Shown: in pieces, positions 8,085-16,400 of the stretch
Layout: each line of letters begins with the position of its first letter
Numbering within the stretch: the stretch's first letter is position 1
From: an uncultured Pseudomonadota bacterium
GTDB lineage: Bacteria > Pseudomonadota > Gammaproteobacteria > Steroidobacterales > Woeseiaceae
Direction: 5' to 3'
Assembly (NCBI GenBank): GCA_913055625.1
Contig: CAJXJW010000002.1
Coordinates: forward strand, 62,001-126,000
DNA: 64,000 nucleotides
Translations under genes and position numbers: made by a program
Notes under the pieces: model-generated
Databases searched by the model: none
What the model was told of the DNA's origin: nothing
The model's input: the letters and a program-made list of their open reading frames with translations, nothing else

Positions 8085-9183
8085 CGTAGCGCCTCCGGTA
8101 GTAGTCGCCCTGGTCCTGGACGCCGAGCCACCAGTGCAGCGCGAAGCGGCCGGCGAGCGGATGCCGGCCGTGCAGGGAGATGCCCTGCACGTCGGTTTCC
8201 AGGATGTTGCCCGGCGCGATGGCCTCCGCCTCGGTGCCCGCGTTGATCGTCGTGCCGACGTTCGCGCCGTTGCCGTAATACCAGTCTGCCGTCAGGCTGT
8301 TCGCGCCTTCGTACGACGAGCCATCGAGCCGGCTCAGGCCCGTCTGCCACGCGAAGCGCCAGTTGCCCGTGTAATGCTCGAGCCGGGCCGTCCAGCCGGT
8401 CATGTTCGTCGTGGGGTAGTCTCGCTGCCGGTAGCCGACGTCGATGACCCAGCCGTCGCCGAACGGTCGCCCGGCATGCAGGCCGATGGCCGTCTCCGGC
8501 TGGAACGCGGGGTCGTCCGCGAACGCCACGGCACCGCCGATCGTCCAGGCATCGAGCACCGTGAGATCGCCGCCGAACCCGACCGTCGTGTCGGACTGGT
8601 CGAAGCGCTCGTCGCGCCCGGCTCTCGCAAACATGCGCCACTCGCCGCGCCGCTCTCGCGACAGCTCGACGAACTGCTGGTTCCAGGAGGGCGCGTCGTT
8701 GCTGAGCGCGTCGTACCCCGCCCCGACGAGCAGTGACGTCTGCGGCGCCTCGGCAGCGGCCGGTGCGATGAGCCACCACGTCGCATCGGGAAAGCGCTCC
8801 GCGGCGTCGGCAGCCAGCGAGGCGTGCCGCTCGAGCGTCGCCGCGTCCTCGCTGCGCACGAGCACGCGGTGCCGCCACTGCCACGCATCCTCGTAGTCAG
8901 GCGCGAGGACGATGGCACGGTCGAGGTCGGAGAGCGCTTCGGTATCGCGCCCCAGGCGCGCCAGCGTGATGCCGCGCACCAGCCAGTAGTCCGCGTTGTC
9001 CGGGTAGCGCTGCACGAGATCGTCGAACACGGGCAGGGCCTGCGCCGGCGCTCCGGCGTCGAGCAGGTTCCGGCCGACGGCAAAGCGCCCGGCCGGGTCG
9101 GCCGATTCCGCGGCCGACCCGGCCCATGGCGCCACGAGCAGCCCGATCACGGCCAGGCACTGGAGAGTGATGCCGCCGTTCAT
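8056..9183 (-). CDS. TPR plus YaiO-like outer-membrane beta-barrel protein
   Basis: 375 residues with a signal peptide (cleavage near GSAAES). A short tetratricopeptide region follows (residues about 30-115, e.g. ALPVFDDLVQRYPDNADYWLVRGITLARLG). The C-terminal 230 residues are amphipathic strands rich in aromatic/Gly pairs, ending YVGLAVSLRL as in outer-membrane barrels. This matches YaiO-family proteins linked to exopolysaccharide loci. It would form or gate the outer-membrane exit for the GT2 polymer. The start overlaps the upstream response regulator stop by 4 bases. Confidence 0.8.
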   Translation of the reverse strand: MNGGITLQCLAVIGLLVAPWAGSAAESADPAGRFAVGRNLLDAGAPAQALPVFDDLVQRYPDNADYWLVRGITLARLGRDTEALSDLDRAIVLAPDYEDAWQWRHRVLVRSEDAATLERHASLAADAAERFPDATWWLIAPAAAEAPQTSLLVGAGYDALSNDAPSWNQQFVELSRERRGEWRMFARAGRDERFDQSDTTVGFGGDLTVLDAWTIGGAVAFADDPAFQPETAIGLHAGRPFGDGWVIDVGYRQRDYPTTNMTGWTARLEHYTGNWRFAWQTGLSRLDGSSYEGANSLTADWYYGNGANVGTTINAGTEAEAIAPGNILETDVQGISLHGRHPLAGRFALHWWLGVQDQGDYYRRRYVGLAVSLRL

Positions 9184-9599
9184 CGGAGTCGTTGCAGTCG
9201 TTCGTTGTCGATCACGAGTCGGCGGATGCGCGCCAGTAGTTCCTCGGGCCGGAACGGCTTGGTGACGTAGTCGTTGGCGCCGAGGTCGAGCGCCTTGACG
9301 ATGTCCTCTTCCATGACCTTGCCCGACAGGACGATGATCGGCACGTAGCGCCAGAGCGGGTCGTCGCGAAGGATCCGGATGAGCTCGTAGCCGGACACGT
9401 AGGGCAGCATCAGGTCGAGCAGGACCGCGGACACCGGTTCGATGTTCGCGATCGCCCGCTCGGCGTCGCGACCGTTCGGCGCCCAGATGACATCGTAACC
9501 GCTGCGCTCCAGGATGAAGCGCAGCATGAACGCGAGGTGCTCGTTGTCCTCGACGACGAGTACGCGATTCGGTGCCGGTTGTGAGGGTTCCGCGACCAT
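9180..9599 (-). CDS. Single-domain response regulator (CheY-like)
   Basis: 139 residues comprising one receiver domain and a short tail. The acidic pocket (VEDNE, residues 17-20), phospho-acceptor Asp62 (LLDLMLP), conserved Thr/Ser region (IIVLSGK) and Lys (YVTKPF) are all present. There is no output domain, so it probably acts by protein contact. As first gene of the YaiO/HEAT/GT2 operon it may control polymer synthesis. No histidine kinase is adjacent. Confidence 0.9.
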   Translation of the reverse strand: MVAEPSQPAPNRVLVVEDNEHLAFMLRFILERSGYDVIWAPNGRDAERAIANIEPVSAVLLDLMLPYVSGYELIRILRDDPLWRYVPIIVLSGKVMEEDIVKALDLGANDYVTKPFRPEELLARIRRLVIDNERLQRLR

Positions 9600-9772
9600 C
9601 GTGGTGTGCTCCGCTGGGTCACCTCGGGCAATGGCGGGCCGCCCGGTCGCCGCCCCGACGCCGGGATACCCTCATATTATCGGCAGAACCCGCAGATTCT
9701 TAAGAAAATATATGGGTTTAGAGCGGTGCGAAACGGCTAGAATGTCCGCCCCGCAAGCTGTTGGTGCCCGCC

Positions 9773-10396
9773 GTGCAAAAGTCGCTGAAATTGCTATTTC
9801 CGTTCATTTTCCTCGCCGCGTGCGCAGGATCTCCGGATGTGACCCGTACCCAGGCCGTGGCGGCCGGGGACGCGCCCTATGACAGGATCCTCGTCGCCGC
9901 GCTGTTTGCGGACTTCGATTACCGCCGTTTCCTCGAGAAGGAGATCGTCAAGGCGCTGGAGGCGCGCGGTGCGGAAGCAGTGGCGATGACGTCGATGACC
10001 GACACGCGCACGGTGCTCAACCGGGAGACGGTCGTCGATCGCGTGGCGCAGGCCGGTGCCGACGCCGTCCTCGTGATGCAGCTCGTGGACTACGAGGCGC
10101 GCGCGAAGATCCGGGACGCGAACCCCGAGGCGACGTACAACTACTGGCCGACCTACTGGTACAACGTGTTCGAGGTGGAGCTGACCGAGTACGTCGAGCC
10201 GGAGTACATCCAGTTCACCGACTCGGTGCAGCTGTCGGCCGCCGCTTACTCCGTGGCGAGTGAGCAGCGCGTCTGGGCCATCGAGACGGACTTCTCGATG
10301 GAGCAGGACATGGAGTTCGGGATGGATTACGAGCTGTTCGTCGACGAGGCCGAGGCCATCGTCCGCGCCGTGGCGCGGGATGACCTGATCCGGTAA
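9773..10396 (+). CDS. Lipoprotein of unknown function
   Basis: About 207 residues. The N-terminus MQKSLKLLFPFIFLAAC ends in a lipobox, so it is an envelope lipoprotein. The mature part starts with AGSPDVTRTQ and has a Rossmann-like alternation (YDRILVAALFADFDYRRFLEKEIVKALEARG, then ADAVLVMQLVDY). This resembles small envelope lipoproteins with a periplasmic alpha/beta domain, but I do not recognise the family. The start is uncertain: TTG 9761, GTG 9764 and GTG 9773 are all in frame. I prefer GTG 9773 because it gives the cleanest lipoprotein signal. A TAGAAT -10-like box lies at 9737-9742. Confidence 0.7.
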   Translation: MQKSLKLLFPFIFLAACAGSPDVTRTQAVAAGDAPYDRILVAALFADFDYRRFLEKEIVKALEARGAEAVAMTSMTDTRTVLNRETVVDRVAQAGADAVLVMQLVDYEARAKIRDANPEATYNYWPTYWYNVFEVELTEYVEPEYIQFTDSVQLSAAAYSVASEQRVWAIETDFSMEQDMEFGMDYELFVDEAEAIVRAVARDDLIR

Positions 10397-10419
10397 CTGC
10401 CGGCCAGGCCGCGCCCCGC

Positions 10420-10815
10420 TCAGGCGTACGTGCGGCCCGACTCGATGTCCCGGACGCGTCGGCCGAACGGCAAGAGGGCGAGCGGCAGCAGCTTCACGTG
10501 CTGTGCGGCAATCGGGATCCCGACGATCGTCAGCGCGAAGAACAGCGCCAGCAGGAGGTGCATGACGGCGAGCTCGAGCCCCGGCAGGATGATCCAGAGG
10601 ATGTTCAGGATGATCGACAGGGCGCCGCCCGGCGGTTCGGTTTCGACGACCTCGCGACCGAACGGCGCGAGCACGCCGCCCGCGATCTTGAAACACTGGA
10701 TGCCGAACGGGATGCCGATGATCGTGAGGCACAGCAGGATCCCGCCCAGGATGTAGCCCAGGAAGATCACGAATCCGCCGAAGACGAAGAACAGGATGTT
10801 GCCGAGCAGGCTCAT
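10420..10815 (-). CDS. yccF: YccF family inner-membrane protein
   Basis: 131 residues with two copies of a hydrophobic repeat: N-terminal GNILFFVFGGFVIFLGYILGG...IIGIPFGIQCFKIA and C-terminal LNILWIILPGLELAVMHLLLA...IVGIPIAAQHVKLLPLAL. Each ends in the family motif GIPF/GIPI..QxxK. This internal duplication is the signature of YccF. The ATG at 10815 is taken because the upstream in-frame extension overlaps the divergent patatin gene region and lacks hydrophobic character. Function unknown. Confidence 0.85.
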   Translation of the reverse strand: MSLLGNILFFVFGGFVIFLGYILGGILLCLTIIGIPFGIQCFKIAGGVLAPFGREVVETEPPGGALSIILNILWIILPGLELAVMHLLLALFFALTIVGIPIAAQHVKLLPLALLPFGRRVRDIESGRTYA

Positions 10816-10897
10816 GGCGGCATTGTAGGGGAATGGCGGTGCCGAAACATGCCGGCCCTTGGACGTGGTGCCGGGTTCGGGGCACACTGGGCCGGTC

Positions 10898-11815
10898 ATG
10901 GCGAACAAACGCAAAATCGGCCTCGCCCTCGGGTCCGGCGCTTCGCGCGGTTGGTCGCACGTCGGGATCATCGACGCGCTGGTCGCCGATGGCATCGAGC
11001 CGGATATCGTCTGCGGCACGTCCGTGGGCGCGATGGTGGGCGTGTCCTACCTCACGGGCAATCTCGACAACCTGAAGCGATGGGTGCTGAAGTCCAGCCG
11101 CTCCGACGTCTACCGGTTCTTCGACATCAAGTTCACGCAGTCGGGCTTCGTCAACGTCGGGCGGCTCGACCGGTTCATCCACGACTACGTCGTGGACAAG
11201 GACGTGGACATCGGGAAACTGCCGAAGCCCTGTATCGCGGTCGCGACCTGCCTCAACACGGGCCAGGAGATCTGGTCGCGCGAAGGCAAGGCCGCCCGGT
11301 GGGTGCGTGCGTCGATGTCGCTGCCGGGGCTTTTCCCGCCGGTGCGCGAGGACGAACGGTGGCTGGTGGACGGCGGCCTCGTCAACCCGGTCCCGGTGTC
11401 GGCCTGCCGCGCACTGGGCGCGGAAGTCGTCATCGCGGTCAACCTGAACTCCGACATCGTCGGCAAGGGACTGAGGCAGGACATCGCTTCGGCCGCGGAA
11501 GACGACGACGGGTGGCTGCACTCCCTGAAGCAGCAGGCGAAGGAGGTCTCCGGTTCGCTGTTCAACTCGGGCGACAAGGAGCCCGCGCCGCCGGGCCTGC
11601 TCGGCGTGGTGTCGAGCTCGATCAATATCTTCCAGGACCGGATCACGCGGAGCCGCATGGCCGGCGACCCGGCCGACGTCGTCATTTCCCCGAAGCTCCG
11701 CGACGTCGGGCTGCTCGAATTCGGCAAGGCCGCCGAAGCGATCGCGGTCGGGGAGGAGTGCGTCGACCGCGTTCTCCCTGAAATCAAACGCTTACTGGAG
11801 CCCATGGAAAGATAG
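10898..11815 (+). CDS. Patatin-like phospholipase (RssA-type)
   Basis: 305 residues from the ATG at 10898. Patatin motifs are the oxyanion loop GLALGSGASRGWSHVG, the nucleophile elbow GTSVG (near residue 43) and the catalytic Asp motif DGGLVNPVP (near residue 158). This is a bacterial patatin-like acyl hydrolase with a Ser-Asp dyad, closest in pattern to the RssA/YchK group. A TTG start at 10859 would add 13 residues but places extra sequence before the conserved KIGLALGSG start. It lies just before the tRNA-Arg region. Confidence 0.88.
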   Translation: MANKRKIGLALGSGASRGWSHVGIIDALVADGIEPDIVCGTSVGAMVGVSYLTGNLDNLKRWVLKSSRSDVYRFFDIKFTQSGFVNVGRLDRFIHDYVVDKDVDIGKLPKPCIAVATCLNTGQEIWSREGKAARWVRASMSLPGLFPPVREDERWLVDGGLVNPVPVSACRALGAEVVIAVNLNSDIVGKGLRQDIASAAEDDDGWLHSLKQQAKEVSGSLFNSGDKEPAPPGLLGVVSSSINIFQDRITRSRMAGDPADVVISPKLRDVGLLEFGKAAEAIAVGEECVDRVLPEIKRLLEPMER

Positions 11816-11854
11816 CCGGCCCCGTTCCCGCCGCAAATTGCGCCGTCATGGTAG

Positions 11855-11883
11855 TTTCGATTCCGGGGTATGGACTGTAGAAT
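11855..11883 (+). promoter_or_regulatory. Likely tRNA-region promoter
   Basis: TAGAAT at 11878-11883 with TTTCGA at 11855-11860 (17-base spacer). It sits 17 bases before the truncated tRNA-like 5' half at 11900 and would read through to the intact tRNA-Arg at 12097. The -35 is weak, so moderate confidence. Confidence 0.45.
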
Positions 11884-11899
11884 ACCCGGCCCAACCAAA

Positions 11900-11927
11900 G
11901 CGCCCGCAGCTCAGCTGGGTGAGCAAC
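11900..11927 (+). pseudogene. tRNA-Arg 5'-half fragment
   Basis: GCGCCCGCAGCTCAGCTGGG and the following bases match the acceptor 5' strand and D-arm of the intact tRNA-Arg at 12097, differing at a few positions. The preceding bases (ACCAA..AAA) also resemble those before 12097. The anticodon and T arms are missing, replaced by the hairpin-rich stretch 11930-12055. It looks like a decayed or interrupted tandem tRNA copy. Confidence 0.6.
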
Positions 11928-11929
11928 GG

Positions 11930-12055
11930 TTGCCGCGGAACGCGGCAAGGCAAAGCACTGCTTCGCCAGGTGCGAACGCCGCGAGCGTGCTCGCGAGCGG
12001 CCGGGCCCGAGGTGCGAAGCGCCGAGGGGAGTACTGCGTCGCGCGAAGCGCGACG
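11930..12055. repeat. Array of short hairpins with GNA triloops
   Basis: Short perfect stems with three-base loops include TTGCCGCG-GAA-CGCGGCAA (11930-11948) and CGTCGCGC-GAA-GCGCGACG (12037-12055). A GGTGC-GAA-GCGCC stem with one wobble lies between them. Similar arrays lie between the tRNA 3'-end copies at 27050-27277. GNA loops closed by C-G pairs form unusually stable DNA and RNA hairpins. Confidence 0.6.
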
Positions 12056-12096
12056 GGTGTCAGAACAGGTAATATCACTCAGCACGACCAATCAAA

Positions 12097-12173
12097 GCGC
12101 CCGTAGCTCAGCTGGATAGAGTACTGCCCTCCGAAGGCAGGGGTCACAGGTTCGAATCCTGTCGGGCGCGCCA
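12097..12173 (+). tRNA. tRNA-Arg (anticodon CCG)
   Basis: A 77-base cloverleaf. The acceptor strands are GCGCCCG (12097-12103) and CGGGCGC (12163-12169), with discriminator G and encoded CCA (12171-12173). The D-arm is TAGCTCAGCTGGATAGAG. The anticodon stem CTGCC/GGCAG carries loop CTCCGAA, giving anticodon CCG. The T-arm stem is ACAGG/CCTGT with loop TTCGAAT. Its 3' part is repeated at 26923-26973 and 27961-28002, and an integrase gene follows at once, so it serves as the insertion site of the island. No terminator hairpin follows this copy; the terminator is found instead after the attR copy. Confidence 0.96.
12123..12173 (+). repeat. attL: 3' part of tRNA-Arg
   Basis: This 51-base segment recurs at 26923-26973 with two differences, and its inner 42 bases (12129-12170) recur exactly at 27961-28002. 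The left copy completes a functional tRNA, as is usual for tyrosine-recombinase insertion into a tRNA 3' end. Confidence 0.85.
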
Positions 12174-12229
12174 CTTTCTCCTTGATTTTTAAGCCTCTTC
12201 CATGGCGTTCCTTCCCGTTCCTCGAACAG

Positions 12230-12251
12230 TTGGGACAGTGTTGGGACACTG
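12230..12251 (+). promoter_or_regulatory. Tandem integrase arm-type site candidates
   Basis: TTGGGACAGTG (12230-12240) is followed immediately by TTGGGACACTG (12241-12251). TTGGGACACTC recurs near the other end of the island at 26813-26823. Short direct repeats inside each end of an integrative element, outside the core att, are typical of integrase arm sites. They could also be excisionase or repressor sites. Confidence 0.45.
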
Positions 12252-12276
12252 TTCCGAGGAATATGGAGGAAGAATT

Positions 12277-13269
12277 GTGGCAACCATCACTAAGCGCGGC
12301 CACCAGCAGTGGCAGGCGAAAATCCGAAAAAAAGGCTACAAGCCAGTATCGAAAACCTTCCGCACCAAAGCTCGGGCCGAACGGTGGGCGCGGGGGATCG
12401 AAACTGAGATGGAAAGCAGGGTGTTTCAAGACCGCGGAAAGTCTGATTCAACATGTTTTTGGGAGTTGGCCGACCGGTATCTGGAGGAAGTCCTGCTCAA
12501 GCAAAGGTCAATTAACGAGGCACCATACAGGCTGGCGACACTTAGAGCCGAATTTGAACGTCAGGCACTCTCATCGATTTTGTCACGAGACGTAAGCGCT
12601 TTCAGGGACAAACGGCTAGCAATTGTTTCAGGGGCATCGGTTCGAAAAGAGGTCTTACTTCTTCGTCGAATGCTTGAGAAAGCCAGCAAGGAATGGGGCT
12701 ATTTTCTTCCGCATGGGAACCCCGTCAGCCGAGTTTCCATTCCTAAGGAAGGACCTCATCGTCAACGCAGGTTGGACAGTTTCGAGGAAGAGGAAATTCT
12801 ACAAATTGCCAAAGAGTATGGAGGAGAAATGTATAGCCTGATCGTTCTGGCAATCGAAACAGCTGCGCGACGTTCTGAGCTGACAAGAATGAAGTGGGAT
12901 GACGTCGATTTGGCGAAGAGAACCGTTCTGCTTCGGGACACGAAGAATGGCGAAGACCGACGGGTTCCTCTATCAATAAGGGCTTGTTGCACGCTTAGAG
13001 ACATGCCACGACAGCTTCGCGGGAGGGTTTTCATGCTGCGCCCGTCGTCTGTATCCCAAGGGTTTCGACGAATATGCAGGCGGGCTGGTGTTAACGACAT
13101 TAGGTTTCATGACCTGCGTCACGAGGCGACGAGTAGATTCTTCGAGCAAGGCTTATCGATCATGGAAGTAGCGTGTATAACGGGTCACAAGGATTCCGCA
13201 ATGTTGAGTCGATACACGCACTTACGCGCGGAAGACTTGGTACCAAAACTTGACGCTATAGCGCGCTAA
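12277..13269 (+). CDS. int: Tyrosine recombinase / integrase
   Basis: About 330 residues from a GTG at 12277, chosen because a strong GGAGG at 12265-12269 sits 7 bases upstream; an upstream in-frame ATG (12202) has no such site. The N-terminus ([22 protein letters not shown]) is an arm-binding-like domain, followed by a SAM-like core-binding domain and the catalytic domain. Catalytic residues seen are Arg in [11 protein letters not shown], Lys in the beta-hairpin [19 protein letters not shown] (HxxR), the His of GHKD and Tyr in SRYTHL. It abuts tRNA-Arg and very probably catalyses insertion at it. Confidence 0.94.
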   Translation: MATITKRGHQQWQAKIRKKGYKPVSKTFRTKARAERWARGIETEMESRVFQDRGKSDSTCFWELADRYLEEVLLKQRSINEAPYRLATLRAEFERQALSSILSRDVSAFRDKRLAIVSGASVRKEVLLLRRMLEKASKEWGYFLPHGNPVSRVSIPKEGPHRQRRLDSFEEEEILQIAKEYGGEMYSLIVLAIETAARRSELTRMKWDDVDLAKRTVLLRDTKNGEDRRVPLSIRACCTLRDMPRQLRGRVFMLRPSSVSQGFRRICRRAGVNDIRFHDLRHEATSRFFEQGLSIMEVACITGHKDSAMLSRYTHLRAEDLVPKLDAIAR

Positions 13270-13425
13270 CTTGGCCCAGTCGATCTTGCGGCAATACCAG
13301 CAATCGCAATTTATAGCCTCGAAGAATGCTCCTAGAGAAGGCGACAAAATTCGAATGCAGTCGGCAACATAGGTGGTTGCCTGGTAGTAATATTAGGCTT
13401 TCGATCTTAGCTCTTTCGAACAAGC

Positions 13426-16400
13426 GTGGAAGAAAGGTTGCCAGGACACGATTTCAAAACGCCAGGGATACTTAGAAGCGCATTTCAATATCAAGACCTG
13501 ATTGGGATTGAGCTTCTGATTGATTTCTACCGTGATCCCGACAAATACGATTGGGTTGAACTCGACTCGGATGACAAGCGCGTCGGCTCTCTAGATGATG
13601 TGGTCGCTGCGCGGTCGGACAATACCTATGAGTTGGTGCAGGTAAAATTCACGCCGGATTCCGAAACGAACGTTCTTAGCTGGGACTGGCTCTTGTCGCA
13701 CAAAAAGACTGGCACGTCCTTCCTCCAAAAATGGTCGGTCTCTCTGACCAAGGCACGTGCCTTAGGACCAATTCGTTCGGCAATGCTCAGAACCAATAGA
13801 GTACCGGACACCGAATTCGGAGAAGCCCTTAACAAGGACCGTCGAGTAGAAATCGAAAAGATTAGACCCAGTCGGCGACGCGACATTGAAAAACATCTCG
13901 GCGACGTGGCGACAATGGAGGATTTCTTTTCCCGGTTCGAATTCTCCCATTCGGAACAAATACTCGATGATCTGGAGAACCAGCTCAAAGCCGAGTTGAT
14001 TCCTACAGATACGGATGTAGGAGGGTGGTTCGCGCTAAGAGACCAAGTGCAACGTTGGGCGAGTCGCAAGATGCAGCCGGAACCGGACGGTCGAATTCTC
14101 CACAAGCATCTTGTCCAAATAATTACGAAAAAGCGCGCTCAGCCGATCCCGCAAGACTTTGAAATCCCAGAAACATATTGTCTGCCTGACACGAAATTTC
14201 TAGACGATATTCAGAGTCGGCTTCTGAATGTTGGTTCGCCGATTACGGTTTTATGGGGCGGGCCAGGCAAAGGCAAGAGTACGTTTCTCAGCTATTTCGT
14301 GAAAAAGCTGACTGAGTCGGACATTCCCGTAGTTCGGCATCACTACTTCTTGTCACTCGATGATACGACCAACGATCGATTCTCGTTTAGTGACATATCC
14401 AGCTCACTCATGGACCAAATCGTCGCCCGATATCCGGAAGCAATAAAAGGACTGAATGAGTCGCCAGATCAATTGCGGAAGTGGGTAACCGCATGTGGGG
14501 AGTATTTTGCTAAGGATGCACAGCCATTTGTCGTTGTGATTGATGGTCTTGATCATGTATGGCGCGAGCTAACGAATACGGCGCAACTAGAGCACCTTTT
14601 CAACTATTTGTTGCCCGCACCACCAAACGTCTCAATCGTCGTCGGAACGCAGAAAGTCTTGACGTCCCAGCTGCCGCAAAAGTTGAACATTCACGCAGAT
14701 GACGGCGACTGGAAAGAGATTCCGTATATGGACGAGCATGCTGTTCAGAATTGGATCCGAAAACAGCATGAGGCTGGACGTCTACTTCTCCCGGCCTACG
14801 TCGGGGCTGCGTCATCTGAGGATGTGGAGCTTGGAGCTATCGGATCCGAGTTTTTCTCACTGTCCAAGGGGCATCCGTTGCACCTTATCTACTCGTTCGA
14901 GGAGCTTGTGCGACGCGGGGCAGTAGTCACGACGGATGAGGTCAAGATGTTACCTGAGTGCCCGGAAGGTGACATTCGACGATACTACAGAGGGCTTTGG
15001 TCAAGGCTCTCTCCGAGTGCAAAGGAGATCGCGCACCTTATCGCCGGGACAGACTTTCGCTGGTCCCCAGATGGCCTAAGGCGATGCGTTGGCCCGATAG
15101 ACGAGATTAGTCATCTACTTGAGCACAGAAGAACTGGGTTGATTCCGTTTCACGGGAGCCTGCTCGCATTTGCAAGAGAAGAAGCAGACCACGGGTCTAT
15201 TGTTAGCGCTCTGTTGCCAACCGTAATTGAATGGCTCGAGAATGATGCAGGACGCTTTCGTCGCTGGGGTTGGCTTTGGCTAGTACAGGCGCAGCTGGGC
15301 GACAACACCAACCTGATCGAGAAAACTACTCGTGAGTGGGTGGAGGAATCTCTCGCAAGCGGATTCCCTGACGAGCAAATAGTTAAGATTCTCGCTGCTG
15401 CTGAGGAGCTTACATTTCAGAAGCTCGACTTGCCCAGAACGCTGGAACTTCGCGCGCTTAAAACTCGTGTAATGAACGGCCCGGAATTTCAGGTTACTTC
15501 TTATTCGAAATTTGAGGAAACCGCGATAGATTGCGCTGCCAATACCGAACGTATTATGGCTTTGGTGGATGCATTGCCGACATTGTCAGAAGAGCGGCTG
15601 GTTTCTTTAGCTAGGTTGTCCAAAAATCGATTCCCCGATGTTCTGTCAGAATGCGTTGCCGAAGGTCGCAGACGAGTGAACTTGTGGGTGTCGTTAAGAC
15701 ATCGGCCAGGTGACGAGTTCGTCGAGCTTTCGAGGAAGTTTGTTCAGATCTTGTCGATAGAGGGAAATCCTGACCTCGACAGAATCATCAGGTTCGTTGA
15801 GGGATTCAGGGATAGCGAGTCAGTTTTTCAATACTTCGTGAATTGCCTGTATCAGCAAAGGTGTTTGGCAGTCCTTCGCGAATTGTCTCGAAAAATCGCC
15901 GATACCGAACAGCGTACTTTGTTGCCCATAGTCCATGACGCTATATGTCGCACCGCGGCTCTGGACGCGGCGCCGATTGGTCGCGAAGTTTCTTCGCAAG
16001 TGAAATCGGTTAGTCCCTTGGTTGCGTGTCATTTGAGATTCGAAGATGGCGAAACGTCAGTTCAAATCAGTGTTCCGAACGTTCCAAAGAATCTCCTTAA
16101 GGAGGACCATCCTTATGGTAGGAATATCGATTTGGAGTGGTTCTTCTATGAGGCATTCTTCTACGCCCTTGCTGTTCGTTCATGGGATCTGGAAACAACT
16201 GACTATCTGCACGGTGACGCTGATTCAGAGCGAGTTCGGTGGATAGAAAAAGCAGTCGCTGCGATGAGTGACCTAGCAGACTCTTGCGCTACAGATCCGT
16301 CCAAGATGAGGTTTTCAGCTGCATTTTCCGCAATTGCGAGTATTGATCCGACCTTAGATAGACATCCGTCAGACTCCATTAGTGCGTATTACCGAGCGCT

